64,000 nucleotides of DNA. Origin: Lampropedia aestuarii. GTDB lineage: Bacteria > Pseudomonadota > Gammaproteobacteria > Burkholderiales > Burkholderiaceae_C. Each line of letters starts with the position of its first letter. Within the stretch, counting starts at the first letter, position 1. The position numbers and the translations under genes are program-made. Below are positions 17,071 to 24,879 of the stretch, piece by piece. The notes under the pieces are model-generated. The model saw nothing but the letters and a program-made list of their open reading frames with translations. It ran no database searches and was not told where the DNA came from. The stretch lies in the NCBI RefSeq assembly GCF_004803635.1, contig NZ_SSWX01000007.1, forward strand, positions 62,001 to 126,000, in the 5' to 3' direction.

Positions 17071-18309
17071 ATGGTAGGCATTGATGCAGGTGATACCGCT
17101 TTTTTATTAATTTGTACGGCGCTTGTGTGCATGATGACACCCGCGTTGGCGCTGTTCTATGGCGGACTGGTGAAAGAGCGCGACATGCTCTCAATCATGA
17201 TCCAGAACTTTGTCTGCATGGGAGTCATTGGTCTGCTTTGGGTATTCGGTGGCTTTAGCTTGGTGTTTGGCCCGGATATGGGTGGCGTGATCGGTGATAT
17301 TCGCCCGTATTTCGGTATGTACCACGTTGGAATTGAGCCCAATGCGGCCTATTCAGACAAAGTGCCCTTCATTCTGATTTTTGCCTACCAGATGATGTTT
17401 GCGATTATTACGCCGGCCTTGATGACGGGGGCTTTCGTTGGCCGATTCCGCTTCGGTGCGTATCTGGCCTTCATCGCCATCTGGACCGCTGTGGTCTATT
17501 TCCCGGTCGCACATTGGATTTGGGGCGGGGGATTTTTGGCTCAGTTGGGCGTGGTCGACTTTGCCGGCGGTATCGTCATTCATACTGCGGCAGGATTTTC
17601 TGCGCTGGCGACAGCCAAGTTCCTGGGCGCACGCCGCAAGCGCTCCGGAGAGGGGGGGGATGAGCCTGCTGCATTGCCACTGGTCGCATTGGGTGCTGGT
17701 CTGTTGTGGTTTGGCTGGTTCGGCTTTAATGCCGGCGGTGCCTATGCGGCAGATGCATTGGCCGCATATGCGTTTACCAACACCATGCTGGCTGGCTCCA
17801 TTGCGATGCTGGTGTGGATGTTTTGGGAGTGGCTCAGCTTCGGGCGTCCTTCGTTCAGTGGCGTGCTGGTAGGCGCTGTTGCTGGTTTGGCAACTATTAC
17901 GCCAGCCGCCGGTTACGTTGAGCCAATGGCTGCGTTGTTGATTGGCGCGATCGGCGCCACCTGCTGTTTCCATGCGAGGTGGGTGCAGCGTTGGTTGAAA
18001 GTTGACGACACGCTGGAAGTCTGGCGCGCTCATGGGGTGGGCGGTATGACTGGTGCTTTGCTGATTGGAGTCCTGGCCAGCTCCAGTATCAATCAAGTGT
18101 CAGCGAGCTTGGAACAGCTGGGCGTGCAGGCTTTGGCGGTGATGATTGTGGCCGCGTATGCGTGGATTTTGACCACATGCATTCTCAAGGCCATTGATGT
18201 GACCGGCCATTTGCGTGTACCCGCTGACCAACAGCAAAGCGGTGAATATGGTGTGTTTAGCGAAAATGCGTATAACCTGTGGGATATGCGCAAGAGCAAC
18301 AACAGCTAA
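17071..18309 (+). CDS. amt: Ammonium transporter Amt
   Basis: A 412-residue protein with eleven expected membrane segments. The twin pore histidines are seen in GGIVIHTAAGFSA (about residue 174) and WRAHGVGGMTGAL (about residue 318), and the external recruitment site has the family's aromatic residues. No glnK lies beside it, which is unusual for amt genes. GGGAG precedes ATG 17071. The position between urea uptake and nickel uptake suggests it recaptures ammonia leaking after urea hydrolysis; that role is inferred. Confidence 0.94.
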   Translation: MVGIDAGDTAFLLICTALVCMMTPALALFYGGLVKERDMLSIMIQNFVCMGVIGLLWVFGGFSLVFGPDMGGVIGDIRPYFGMYHVGIEPNAAYSDKVPFILIFAYQMMFAIITPALMTGAFVGRFRFGAYLAFIAIWTAVVYFPVAHWIWGGGFLAQLGVVDFAGGIVIHTAAGFSALATAKFLGARRKRSGEGGDEPAALPLVALGAGLLWFGWFGFNAGGAYAADALAAYAFTNTMLAGSIAMLVWMFWEWLSFGRPSFSGVLVGAVAGLATITPAAGYVEPMAALLIGAIGATCCFHARWVQRWLKVDDTLEVWRAHGVGGMTGALLIGVLASSSINQVSASLEQLGVQALAVMIVAAYAWILTTCILKAIDVTGHLRVPADQQQSGEYGVFSENAYNLWDMRKSNNS

Positions 18310-18315
18310 GGCTGT

Positions 18316-18346
18316 GACTGCAGTCGGTGTGGCGCCGGCTGCAGTC
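18316..18346 (+). terminator. Possible terminator after amt
   Basis: An 8-bp perfect stem, GACTGCAG/CTGCAGTC (18316-18323 with 18339-18346), begins seven bases after the amt stop. It is followed by GATTTCG, a weak U-tract. Confidence 0.45.
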
Positions 18347-18436
18347 GATTTCGATCCGACAGGCAGCAGACTCTGACTGGCAGCTTGTCTTGCGCATACG
18401 CTAGAGGCCACTTTTGTGGCTCAGTATGAAAACCAA

Positions 18437-18502
18437 GCCGGTATCAGTCACCCCATAGCCGTGGCAGATACCGGCCTTACTACGCGCTGCGTTTGGCAGC
18501 GC
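18437..18502 (+). promoter_or_regulatory. Two hairpins in the leader of the methyltransferase-nik operon
   Basis: A perfect 9-bp inverted repeat, GCCGGTATC/GATACCGGC (18437-18445 with 18467-18475), can extend inward through CAC/GTG. A second stem, GCGCTG/CAGCGC (18484-18489 with 18497-18502), sits 25 bases before ATG 18528. The ribosome site AAGGGAC follows. The first is a good candidate for a regulator operator or RNA switch. It does not fit the E. coli NikR consensus GTATGA-N16-TCATAC, though a lone GTATGA occurs at 18424. Confidence 0.5.
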
Positions 18503-18527
18503 AGCCTATGTGCGATAAGGGACAGTA

Positions 18528-19370
18528 ATGCAAGTGACGCATGAATTTGTAAGAGAAGGGCGAGCTGGCAAGACTCGCTGCGATAGCCAGCCCGTGTTGG
18601 ATCTTTTGGCACAGGTTGAGCGCTATTGGGATATCCGTGCCGAGTCTTATAGCCAGTCCAATCAAAACGAGTTAAAGGGCGACAAAGCCGATGTCTGGCA
18701 AGCACTGTTGTTGCAGCACTGCCCAACAGGGCGCCAGCTGCGCGTACTCGATGTCGGCGCAGGGCCAGGCTTTTTCTCGATTTTGTTGGCTCGCGCAGGC
18801 CATCAGGTAACGGCCATTGATGTGACGGCTGCCATGCTGCATGAAGCGCGCACGAATGCCGGAGCATTGGTGGATGCGATCCACTTCATTGAGGGCGATG
18901 TGGAGAACTTGCCTTTTGCCGACGCCAGTTTTGATCTGGTGGTCACGCGCAACGTCACCTGGAATTTGAAGCACCCGGCCCAGGCCTACGCCGATTGGCA
19001 TCGGGTGCTTGCGCCCGGTGGCCATTTGGTTAACTTTGATGCCAACTGGTATTTGCATTTGTTCGATGCAGACTTAGGCGCGCAATTCGAAGCCGATCGC
19101 CAATACACTGCAGCCAACGGTATTGAGGACCATTATGTGAGCACCGATACTAAAACCATGACCGAGATTGCGCTGCAGCTGCCGCTTAGCCAGACGCTGC
19201 GGCCTCAGTGGGATCAGCACACGCTGGCGCAAGTGGGGTTTGCCAAGGTCGAGATCGATGCCTCTATTGGCGAGCAGGTCTGGAGTGCTGAAGAAAAGGC
19301 GAACTATCGCTCAACGCCGATGTTCATGATTGTGGCGCACAAGCAGGCTGCAGCAGGGGGCTTGGCATGA
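18528..19370 (+). CDS. Class I SAM-dependent methyltransferase linked to nickel uptake
   Basis: A 280-residue Rossmann-fold methyltransferase. Motif I is VLDVGAGPGFFS (about residues 81-92), with ITAIDVTAAML-like and VVTRNVTWNL segments for motifs II and III. HLVNFDANWYLHLFD is a conspicuous conserved-looking block after motif IV. The substrate cannot be read. The stop overlaps the ATG of the nickel-binding protein (ATGA, 19367-19370), so it belongs to the nik operon. Modification of a small nickel chelator is one hypothesis; unrelated house-keeping function is the alternative. Confidence 0.85.
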   Translation: MQVTHEFVREGRAGKTRCDSQPVLDLLAQVERYWDIRAESYSQSNQNELKGDKADVWQALLLQHCPTGRQLRVLDVGAGPGFFSILLARAGHQVTAIDVTAAMLHEARTNAGALVDAIHFIEGDVENLPFADASFDLVVTRNVTWNLKHPAQAYADWHRVLAPGGHLVNFDANWYLHLFDADLGAQFEADRQYTAANGIEDHYVSTDTKTMTEIALQLPLSQTLRPQWDQHTLAQVGFAKVEIDASIGEQVWSAEEKANYRSTPMFMIVAHKQAAAGGLA

Positions 19371-20947
19371 ACCGTTTGGCTCAAGCAGTCGCGGCGCTGG
19401 CCGTAGTTTGGCTGGGGATTGCGCAAGCGCCACAGGCGCTTGCTGGCAAAGCCGACAACGTGTTGAATTACGCCAGTACGAAAGACGTGCGCGATATCAA
19501 TCCGCACTTATACGCCGGAGAGATGGCTGCGCAGAATATGGTGTTCGAGTCTTTGGTGCGTATAACGCCCACCGGCATCGAGCCGCATCTGGCGCAGAGC
19601 TGGGAGGTCTCTGAAGATGGACGTGTCTATACATTCCAGCTGCGTCCAGGGGTGTTTTTCTCGGACGGTGAGCCATTCAACGCGCAGGCGGTCAAGCGCA
19701 ATATTGACGCGATTTTGAGCAACCGAACTCGCCATGCCTGGCTGGAGCTGGTGCGCCAGATTCGCGATGTCGAGGTCGTCAACGAGATGACGCTGCGCTT
19801 GCATCTCAATGAGCCTTACTATCCCACGCTGACAGAGTTGGCGTTGACGCGGCCCTTTCGCTTTATTTCACCGCGCGATTTTATGCAGGGCACCACCAAG
19901 GATGGCGTGAGTGGCTATAGCGGCACTGGGCCATGGATGCTGGCTGAGCATGCGCGCAATCAGCATGCACGCTTTGTGCGCAATCCCAATTACTGGGGCA
20001 CTGCCCCTGCCTTATCTGGAGTTGAGTGGCAGGTCATTCCGGACCGCCAAACGCTGCTACTGGCACTGCAAAAAGGCGATATCCAGTTGGTTTTCGGTGC
20101 AGACGGCGATATGCTCGATGCAGATTCAATGGCCGCACTGAGTGGCTCAAAGCAGTTGGCGACTCTGATGAGTGAGCCGATTGCTTCGCGTGCGATTGTG
20201 CTCAACAGCAGTCGGCCCATTTTGCGCGATGTGCGCGTGCGCCGTGCGCTGCAGCATGCGGTTGATAAGGCCGGAATCGCCGACGGCGTCTTCAACGGTC
20301 TGGAGACGGTGGCGCAAACACTGCTGGCGCGTAATGTGCCGTATGCCGACGTGCCCCAGGCTGTCTATGCATGGGAGCCGGAGCAAGCGCAGCGCTTGCT
20401 CGATGAGTCCGGTTGGACGCTGGCGCCCGGCCAGCGCGTGCGGCACAAGGACGGCGTGCCATTGAGTTTGGTGTTTTCCTACAATGTGAGCAATGCGGCC
20501 GAGCGTGAGATTGCTGAGCTGATTCAGGACAACTTCCAACGCATTGGGGTGCGTTTGGAGTTGCTTGGCGAAGAGAAGCAGGTGTATTTGGATCGCCAAA
20601 GAAACGGCGACTTCGACATGCAATATTCGCTCTCTTGGGGCACACCCTATGATCCCGCATCGTTCGTGTCGTCGTTTCGGATTCCGGCCCATGCCGACTA
20701 CCAGGGGCAAAAGGGCTTGCCCAATAAGGCCGCCATTGACGCCATGATCGATGAGCTACTGATCACTGCCGATGAGGCGCGCCGCCAAGCCTTGTATGCC
20801 GAGCTATTGGGGCAGTTGGCTGAGCAAGCCGTCTACATCCCGCTGACCTATTCACGCGTTAAGGTGGTGCACCGCAGAGAGCTGGAGGGCGTCGGCTTTA
20901 ATCCGTCTCAGTATGAAATTCCCTTTGAGCGTTTTTACTTCAAGTAA
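19367..20947 (+). CDS. nikA: Periplasmic nickel-binding protein NikA-like
   Basis: A 526-residue solute-binding protein of the peptide/nickel (SBP_bac_5) family with an Ala-rich signal peptide ending near QALA (residue 26). Similarity to E. coli NikA is extensive and colinear: INPHLYAGEMAAQNMVFESL, RHAWLELVRQI, PRDFM, GTGPW and PAHADYQGQKGL. The last holds a His matching the nickel/chelate-contacting region. It should bind Ni(II), probably as a chelate, in the periplasm and hand it to the following permeases. Opine-metal or dipeptide transport is the alternative but less likely beside urease. Confidence 0.9.
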   Translation: MNRLAQAVAALAVVWLGIAQAPQALAGKADNVLNYASTKDVRDINPHLYAGEMAAQNMVFESLVRITPTGIEPHLAQSWEVSEDGRVYTFQLRPGVFFSDGEPFNAQAVKRNIDAILSNRTRHAWLELVRQIRDVEVVNEMTLRLHLNEPYYPTLTELALTRPFRFISPRDFMQGTTKDGVSGYSGTGPWMLAEHARNQHARFVRNPNYWGTAPALSGVEWQVIPDRQTLLLALQKGDIQLVFGADGDMLDADSMAALSGSKQLATLMSEPIASRAIVLNSSRPILRDVRVRRALQHAVDKAGIADGVFNGLETVAQTLLARNVPYADVPQAVYAWEPEQAQRLLDESGWTLAPGQRVRHKDGVPLSLVFSYNVSNAAEREIAELIQDNFQRIGVRLELLGEEKQVYLDRQRNGDFDMQYSLSWGTPYDPASFVSSFRIPAHADYQGQKGLPNKAAIDAMIDELLITADEARRQALYAELLGQLAEQAVYIPLTYSRVKVVHRRELEGVGFNPSQYEIPFERFYFK

Positions 20948-20975
20948 GGTGTGCAGCACCTAAGCGCAGTCAGAT

Positions 20976-21995
20976 ATGAGCAAAAGCGAGCAGGCCTCGA
21001 TGGTAGCTACAGTGGCGCCTGCACGCGTTGCCGGATTGGCCCTTGCACGTCCGCCGTTGCGGTGGCGCTTATCCCCATGGTGGTGGCGTTTGCTGGCTTT
21101 GCCATGTTTGATGCTGCTGATCTCGTTCATTGCATTTGCCGCGCTGCATTTAACGCCCTCTGATCCGGCAACGGTGTCCTTGCGCGTCAATATGGTGGTG
21201 CCCACCCCTGAGGCGCAGGCCTTGGTTGCGCAAGAGCTTGGACTCGATCGCCCCTTTTTGATCCGCTATGCCGATTGGCTGCAGCGTGCTGTGCAGCTTG
21301 ATCTGGGATATTCGTACCTGAGTCGGCGTCCGGTGCTTGCAGAGTTTCGCCGTGCGCTGCCGCCGACCTTGTATCTGGCCGCCGTGACGCTGTTGTTTAT
21401 CGTGGTGTTGGCTCTGCTGGGGGCTATGCTGTGCGTATTGGGGCGGCGCACTTGGGTCGATGCCCTGGTGCGCGGCGTCGTCTTTTTTCTCACCGCGCTG
21501 CCAAGCTATTGGGTCGGTTTGCTGCTGATTTGGTTGCTGGCCGTGCGCTTGGATTGGTTTCCGGTCAGTGGGATGCGCTCACCCAGCGCCGTGGTCTTGC
21601 CGGCCTTGTGCCTGTCATTGGCTTATTTTGGCGTTTATTTGCGTCTGCTGCGTGGCAGCATGCTGGCGCAGTTCAACCAAGCGTATGTGTTGTATGCAAG
21701 AGCCCGTGGGCTGTCTGAGCGCCGCATCCTGGTAAACCACATTTTGCGCAACGCTTTGCACACGGCCATCACGGCGCTGAGCATGAGCATCCCTAAACTG
21801 ATTGCAGGCACGGTGGTGATTGAGAGTATTTTTGCCTGGCCTGGAATTGGCCGTTTGTGCATCGAGGCGGTATTTGGGCGTGACTACCCAATGATTCAGG
21901 CCTATATTTTGTTGATGGCTTTGTTGTTTCTGACATTCAACTTCCTGGTCGAAGGTCTGCAGCAGCGACTCGATCCACGTCTGAGGCATGGGTGA
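20976..21995 (+). CDS. nikB: Nickel ABC transporter permease NikB-like
   Basis: A 339-residue inner-membrane permease of the DppB/NikB type. A cationic N-terminal tail of about 35 residues precedes the first membrane helix. The ATPase-docking EAA loop is RARGLSERRILVNHILRNAL, followed by the usual IAGTVVIESIFAWPGIG. It is 28 bases after nikA and overlaps nikC by eight bases. It forms the translocation channel with NikC. Confidence 0.9.
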   Translation: MSKSEQASMVATVAPARVAGLALARPPLRWRLSPWWWRLLALPCLMLLISFIAFAALHLTPSDPATVSLRVNMVVPTPEAQALVAQELGLDRPFLIRYADWLQRAVQLDLGYSYLSRRPVLAEFRRALPPTLYLAAVTLLFIVVLALLGAMLCVLGRRTWVDALVRGVVFFLTALPSYWVGLLLIWLLAVRLDWFPVSGMRSPSAVVLPALCLSLAYFGVYLRLLRGSMLAQFNQAYVLYARARGLSERRILVNHILRNALHTAITALSMSIPKLIAGTVVIESIFAWPGIGRLCIEAVFGRDYPMIQAYILLMALLFLTFNFLVEGLQQRLDPRLRHG

Positions 21996-22878
21996 GATGC
22001 GCACGCGATGCTTGGCCTTGCTGCGTCGGGATCCTTTCTCTGCAGCCTGTATTGCGGTGCTGCTGATTGTGCTGCTGGCCGGTCTTTTTGCTCCTTGGTT
22101 GGCGCCGAATTCGCCGGTTGAGACAGCCGTTCGACTCAAGTACCAGCCGATGAGCTGGCAGTTTCCTTTGGGCACCGATAATCTGGGCCGCTGTGTGTTT
22201 TCGCGCTTGCTCTTTGGGATCCGGACGACGGTGTTTTACGCATTTGGAACGATGCTGGTGACCGTGACGCTGGGGGCAGGTCTGGGGCTGTTGGCGGGCA
22301 TGCTGCGTGGGCGCTTTGAGGCGGTACTGATGCGTGTGTGTGATGTGATGCTGGCTTTTCCCGCCGAAGTCGTGATTCTTGCCGTGGTCGGCCTATTGGG
22401 CCCGGGCATTGAGAATATTTTGCTGGCTGTCATTGGCGTGAAGTGGGCTTGGTATGCCCGCATGGTGCGCAGCACCGTCGTGCAATACACCCACCGCAAC
22501 TATGTGCGCTATGCGCAAGTCATTGGTGCGCCGCCTTCCCATGTGCTGCGCCGCCATTTGTTGCCGGTGACTGCGGCGGAAATCGCCACTCTGGCATCGG
22601 TCGATGTGGCCAGCGTGATTTTGCTGATTTCCGCACTGTCATTTCTAGGCTTGGGCGTGCAGCCGCCCACGCCCGAGTGGGGCAGTATGCTCAACGAGGC
22701 CAAGACCGTGATGCTGGTGCAGCCCATGCAAATGCTGCCAGCTGGCATTGCGATTGTGGTGGTGGTCATGGCCTGTAACGGTTTGGGCGATTTTTTGCGT
22801 GACCAATTGGATGTGGGGCGTGAGCGCAGACAAACAGCAGGCGTCCAGTCGGCGGACAAGAAAGATGCGCATGTCTGA
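21988..22878 (+). CDS. nikC: Nickel ABC transporter permease NikC-like
   Basis: A 296-residue permease of the DppC/NikC type. The N-terminal stretch FPLGTDNLGRCVFSRLLFG is the family signature, and the EAA loop lies around RYAQVIGAPPSHVLRRHLLP. The C-terminal part has LGLGVQPPTPEWGSML. The start may be ATG 21988 (overlapping nikB) or ATG 21997. Its 3' end overlaps nikD by eight bases, showing a tightly packed operon. Confidence 0.9.
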   Translation: MGEMRTRCLALLRRDPFSAACIAVLLIVLLAGLFAPWLAPNSPVETAVRLKYQPMSWQFPLGTDNLGRCVFSRLLFGIRTTVFYAFGTMLVTVTLGAGLGLLAGMLRGRFEAVLMRVCDVMLAFPAEVVILAVVGLLGPGIENILLAVIGVKWAWYARMVRSTVVQYTHRNYVRYAQVIGAPPSHVLRRHLLPVTAAEIATLASVDVASVILLISALSFLGLGVQPPTPEWGSMLNEAKTVMLVQPMQMLPAGIAIVVVVMACNGLGDFLRDQLDVGRERRQTAGVQSADKKDAHV

Positions 22879-23698
22879 GTTGCTGCGGCTCGAGAGCGCG
22901 CAAGTGCACGATCGCCAGACGGGAAAAGTCCTGCTGCATCCTGTCTCGATGTCGATCATGGCTGGGCGTAGCTTGGGCATTGTGGGGGAGAGCGGCAGCG
23001 CCAAATCCCTGCTGGCCAAAACGATCATGGGACTGCTGCCGCAGAGCTTAGAGGCAGCGGGCAGTCTGTATTTTGATGGCGGCCACTACGATCTTGCGGA
23101 TGGCGCAGCCATGCGCGCCATCAGGGGGACGGGTATTTCGCTGGTGGTACAAGACGGCATGAGCGCCTTTGATCCGATGATGCCGATTGGCAAGCAGTTT
23201 CTGGAAACGCTGCGCGTGCACCGCGGTGAGTCTAAGCAGGCTTGTATGCAAGCTGCGTTGGCCTGCTTTGAGCGCCTGCACCTGACGCCCGCTGAGGGTT
23301 TGTGGCGGCGTTACCCGCACCAGCTCAGCGGTGGGCAGCTGCAGCGTATGCTCATCGCTATGGCGTTATTGCTTGCCCCGCAGCTGATCATTGCCGATGA
23401 GCCCACCACGGCGCTCGATGTCCTGGCCCAGCGCGAAGTCATGCAGGTCTTGCGCGACGTCGTGCAAGAGCGGGCTTGCACTCTGGTTTTCATCTCGCAC
23501 GATATTGGCCTGGTGCGTTATCTGGCCGATGATGTGGCCGTGATGCAGCAAGGCCGTGTGGTTGAACTGCAGCCTGTCGATGCTTTATGGGCTGCACCGC
23601 AGCACCCTTACACACAGTTTCTGCTTGCCTCGCGTGAGCGCTTGAGCTCACGCTTCAGGGCGCTGATGCAAAGGAATGCACATGCTCCAAGTGCGTGA
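22871..23698 (+). CDS. nikD: Nickel ABC transporter ATP-binding protein NikD-like
   Basis: A 275-residue ABC ATPase. Walker A reads GESGSAKS, with Ala where the consensus GxxGxGK[ST] has Gly just before Lys. The signature LSGGQLQRM, Walker B LIIADEPTTALD and the H-loop ISHD are normal. The start is ATG 22871 or 22865; both overlap nikC. The Ala should be tolerated sterically but could lower ATPase activity; whether it is general in this subfamily is unknown to me. Confidence 0.88.
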   Translation: MSELLRLESAQVHDRQTGKVLLHPVSMSIMAGRSLGIVGESGSAKSLLAKTIMGLLPQSLEAAGSLYFDGGHYDLADGAAMRAIRGTGISLVVQDGMSAFDPMMPIGKQFLETLRVHRGESKQACMQAALACFERLHLTPAEGLWRRYPHQLSGGQLQRMLIAMALLLAPQLIIADEPTTALDVLAQREVMQVLRDVVQERACTLVFISHDIGLVRYLADDVAVMQQGRVVELQPVDALWAAPQHPYTQFLLASRERLSSRFRALMQRNAHAPSA

Positions 23699-24425
23699 CA
23701 TCTGGCGCAGTTATCGTGACAAAAAATGGTTTGGCTCGGCATCGCGCGAGGTGCTCAAAGGCGTCTCGTTTGAAGTGGCGCCTGGCGAGGCAGTTGGCCT
23801 GCTGGGGGCGAGCGGTTCAGGCAAAAGCACGCTGGCGCGGATTATCAGTGGAATTGAAGCGCCCGAGCGAGGCGAGGTGACGCTGCATGGCCTCAATCTG
23901 ATGCACCGGCGCCATCGTCGCCAGCGTATCAGTGTGGTGTTTCAGGACTATACAGCGTCAATTAATCCCAGTATGACGGTGTTCGACGCGATTGCTGAGC
24001 CCCTGCGGCTGCAAAGCGTTTGGGCACGAGAGGCCTTGTATGAGCATGTGGCCGCCCTGCTTGCCCGTGTGGGCTTGCCGGAGGCCTTGATGCAGCGCTA
24101 TGCGGCCGAACTCTCAGGCGGTCAAGCCCAGCGTGTGTGTATTGCACGTGCTATTGCCAATCAGCCCGATCTGATTATTCTGGATGAAGCGGTGAGCTCA
24201 TTGGATGTGCCCGTACAGGTGCAGATCCTGGAGCTGCTGGAGGCTTTGCGTGAGAGCTGTGGACTCAGCTATTTGTTCATCACGCACGATGTGATGGCCT
24301 TGTGCTTTGTGTGCCAGCGGGTGCTTTTTTTAGACGATGGCCGGATTGTTGAATCCTGCAAGGTGGAGTCATTGCCGGATGTGCGCCAGCCTTATGCGCG
24401 GCGCCTGCTCAATGCGGTGATTTGA
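23682..24425 (+). CDS. nikE: Nickel ABC transporter ATP-binding protein NikE-like
   Basis: A 247-residue ABC ATPase, with Walker A GASGSGKS, Q-loop VFQD, signature LSGGQAQRV, Walker B LIILDEAVSSLD and H-loop ITHD. In Walker B-D the usual EPTSALD is EAVSSLD, as in NikE and AppF proteins. AAGGA at 23671-23675 favours ATG 23682 over 23676. It overlaps the end of nikD by 17 bases and closes the six-gene operon. It should pair with NikD as a heterodimeric motor. Confidence 0.9.
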   Translation: MLQVRDIWRSYRDKKWFGSASREVLKGVSFEVAPGEAVGLLGASGSGKSTLARIISGIEAPERGEVTLHGLNLMHRRHRRQRISVVFQDYTASINPSMTVFDAIAEPLRLQSVWAREALYEHVAALLARVGLPEALMQRYAAELSGGQAQRVCIARAIANQPDLIILDEAVSSLDVPVQVQILELLEALRESCGLSYLFITHDVMALCFVCQRVLFLDDGRIVESCKVESLPDVRQPYARRLLNAVI

Positions 24426-24879
24426 GACACCAGCGCTGTTGTTTCGCATGTGATGAGGCAAGGTGGCCCAGGTCGGTGAAGCAATGAGGCTCAAAACTGC
24501 CTAGGAAATATTGGTCGGTTCAATGCGCAGAAGTACCGATCGCCTCACCAAATACCTGAAATCAGGGATACTCAAACGACAAGAAACATGTTGAAATTGA
24601 AAGCAAACGCAACTTTCAGATGCCATCGACCGCTCTCATAACCGCTGCACGCCAGTGACTTGAGCGTAAGTAACAACTGCTTAGATTGCGCCGCACGACT
24701 CCATCAGCGTTCGCTGAGCGCCTTTCGAAACGATCAATGCCGACTTGGTTCCCGGCTCAGCCTTGCTCTGCTGCACTCTCGTGCCAACTGCGTTGGCGCA
24801 AATGCTCGGCACCTGCAACCTGAACAATCCCTATTGCTGGGATCAAGGCATTTGGCATACGTCACTCTCAGACATTGAC
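24426..24879. other. Intergenic region before the IPTL-CTERM gene
   Basis: About 450 bases with no supported gene. Between 24745 and 24879 the downstream frame stays open and reads ALLCCTLVPTALAQ, which looks like a second signal peptide, then a Cys-containing stretch. It lacks an ATG or ribosome site at its start. A short palindrome, CCTGAAATCAGG, lies near 24556. No promoter was recognised. Confidence 0.4.

Noticed and set aside
18424-18475. E. coli-type NikR operator
   Set aside because: Only one GTATGA half-site is present; no TCATAC occurs at the needed spacing.
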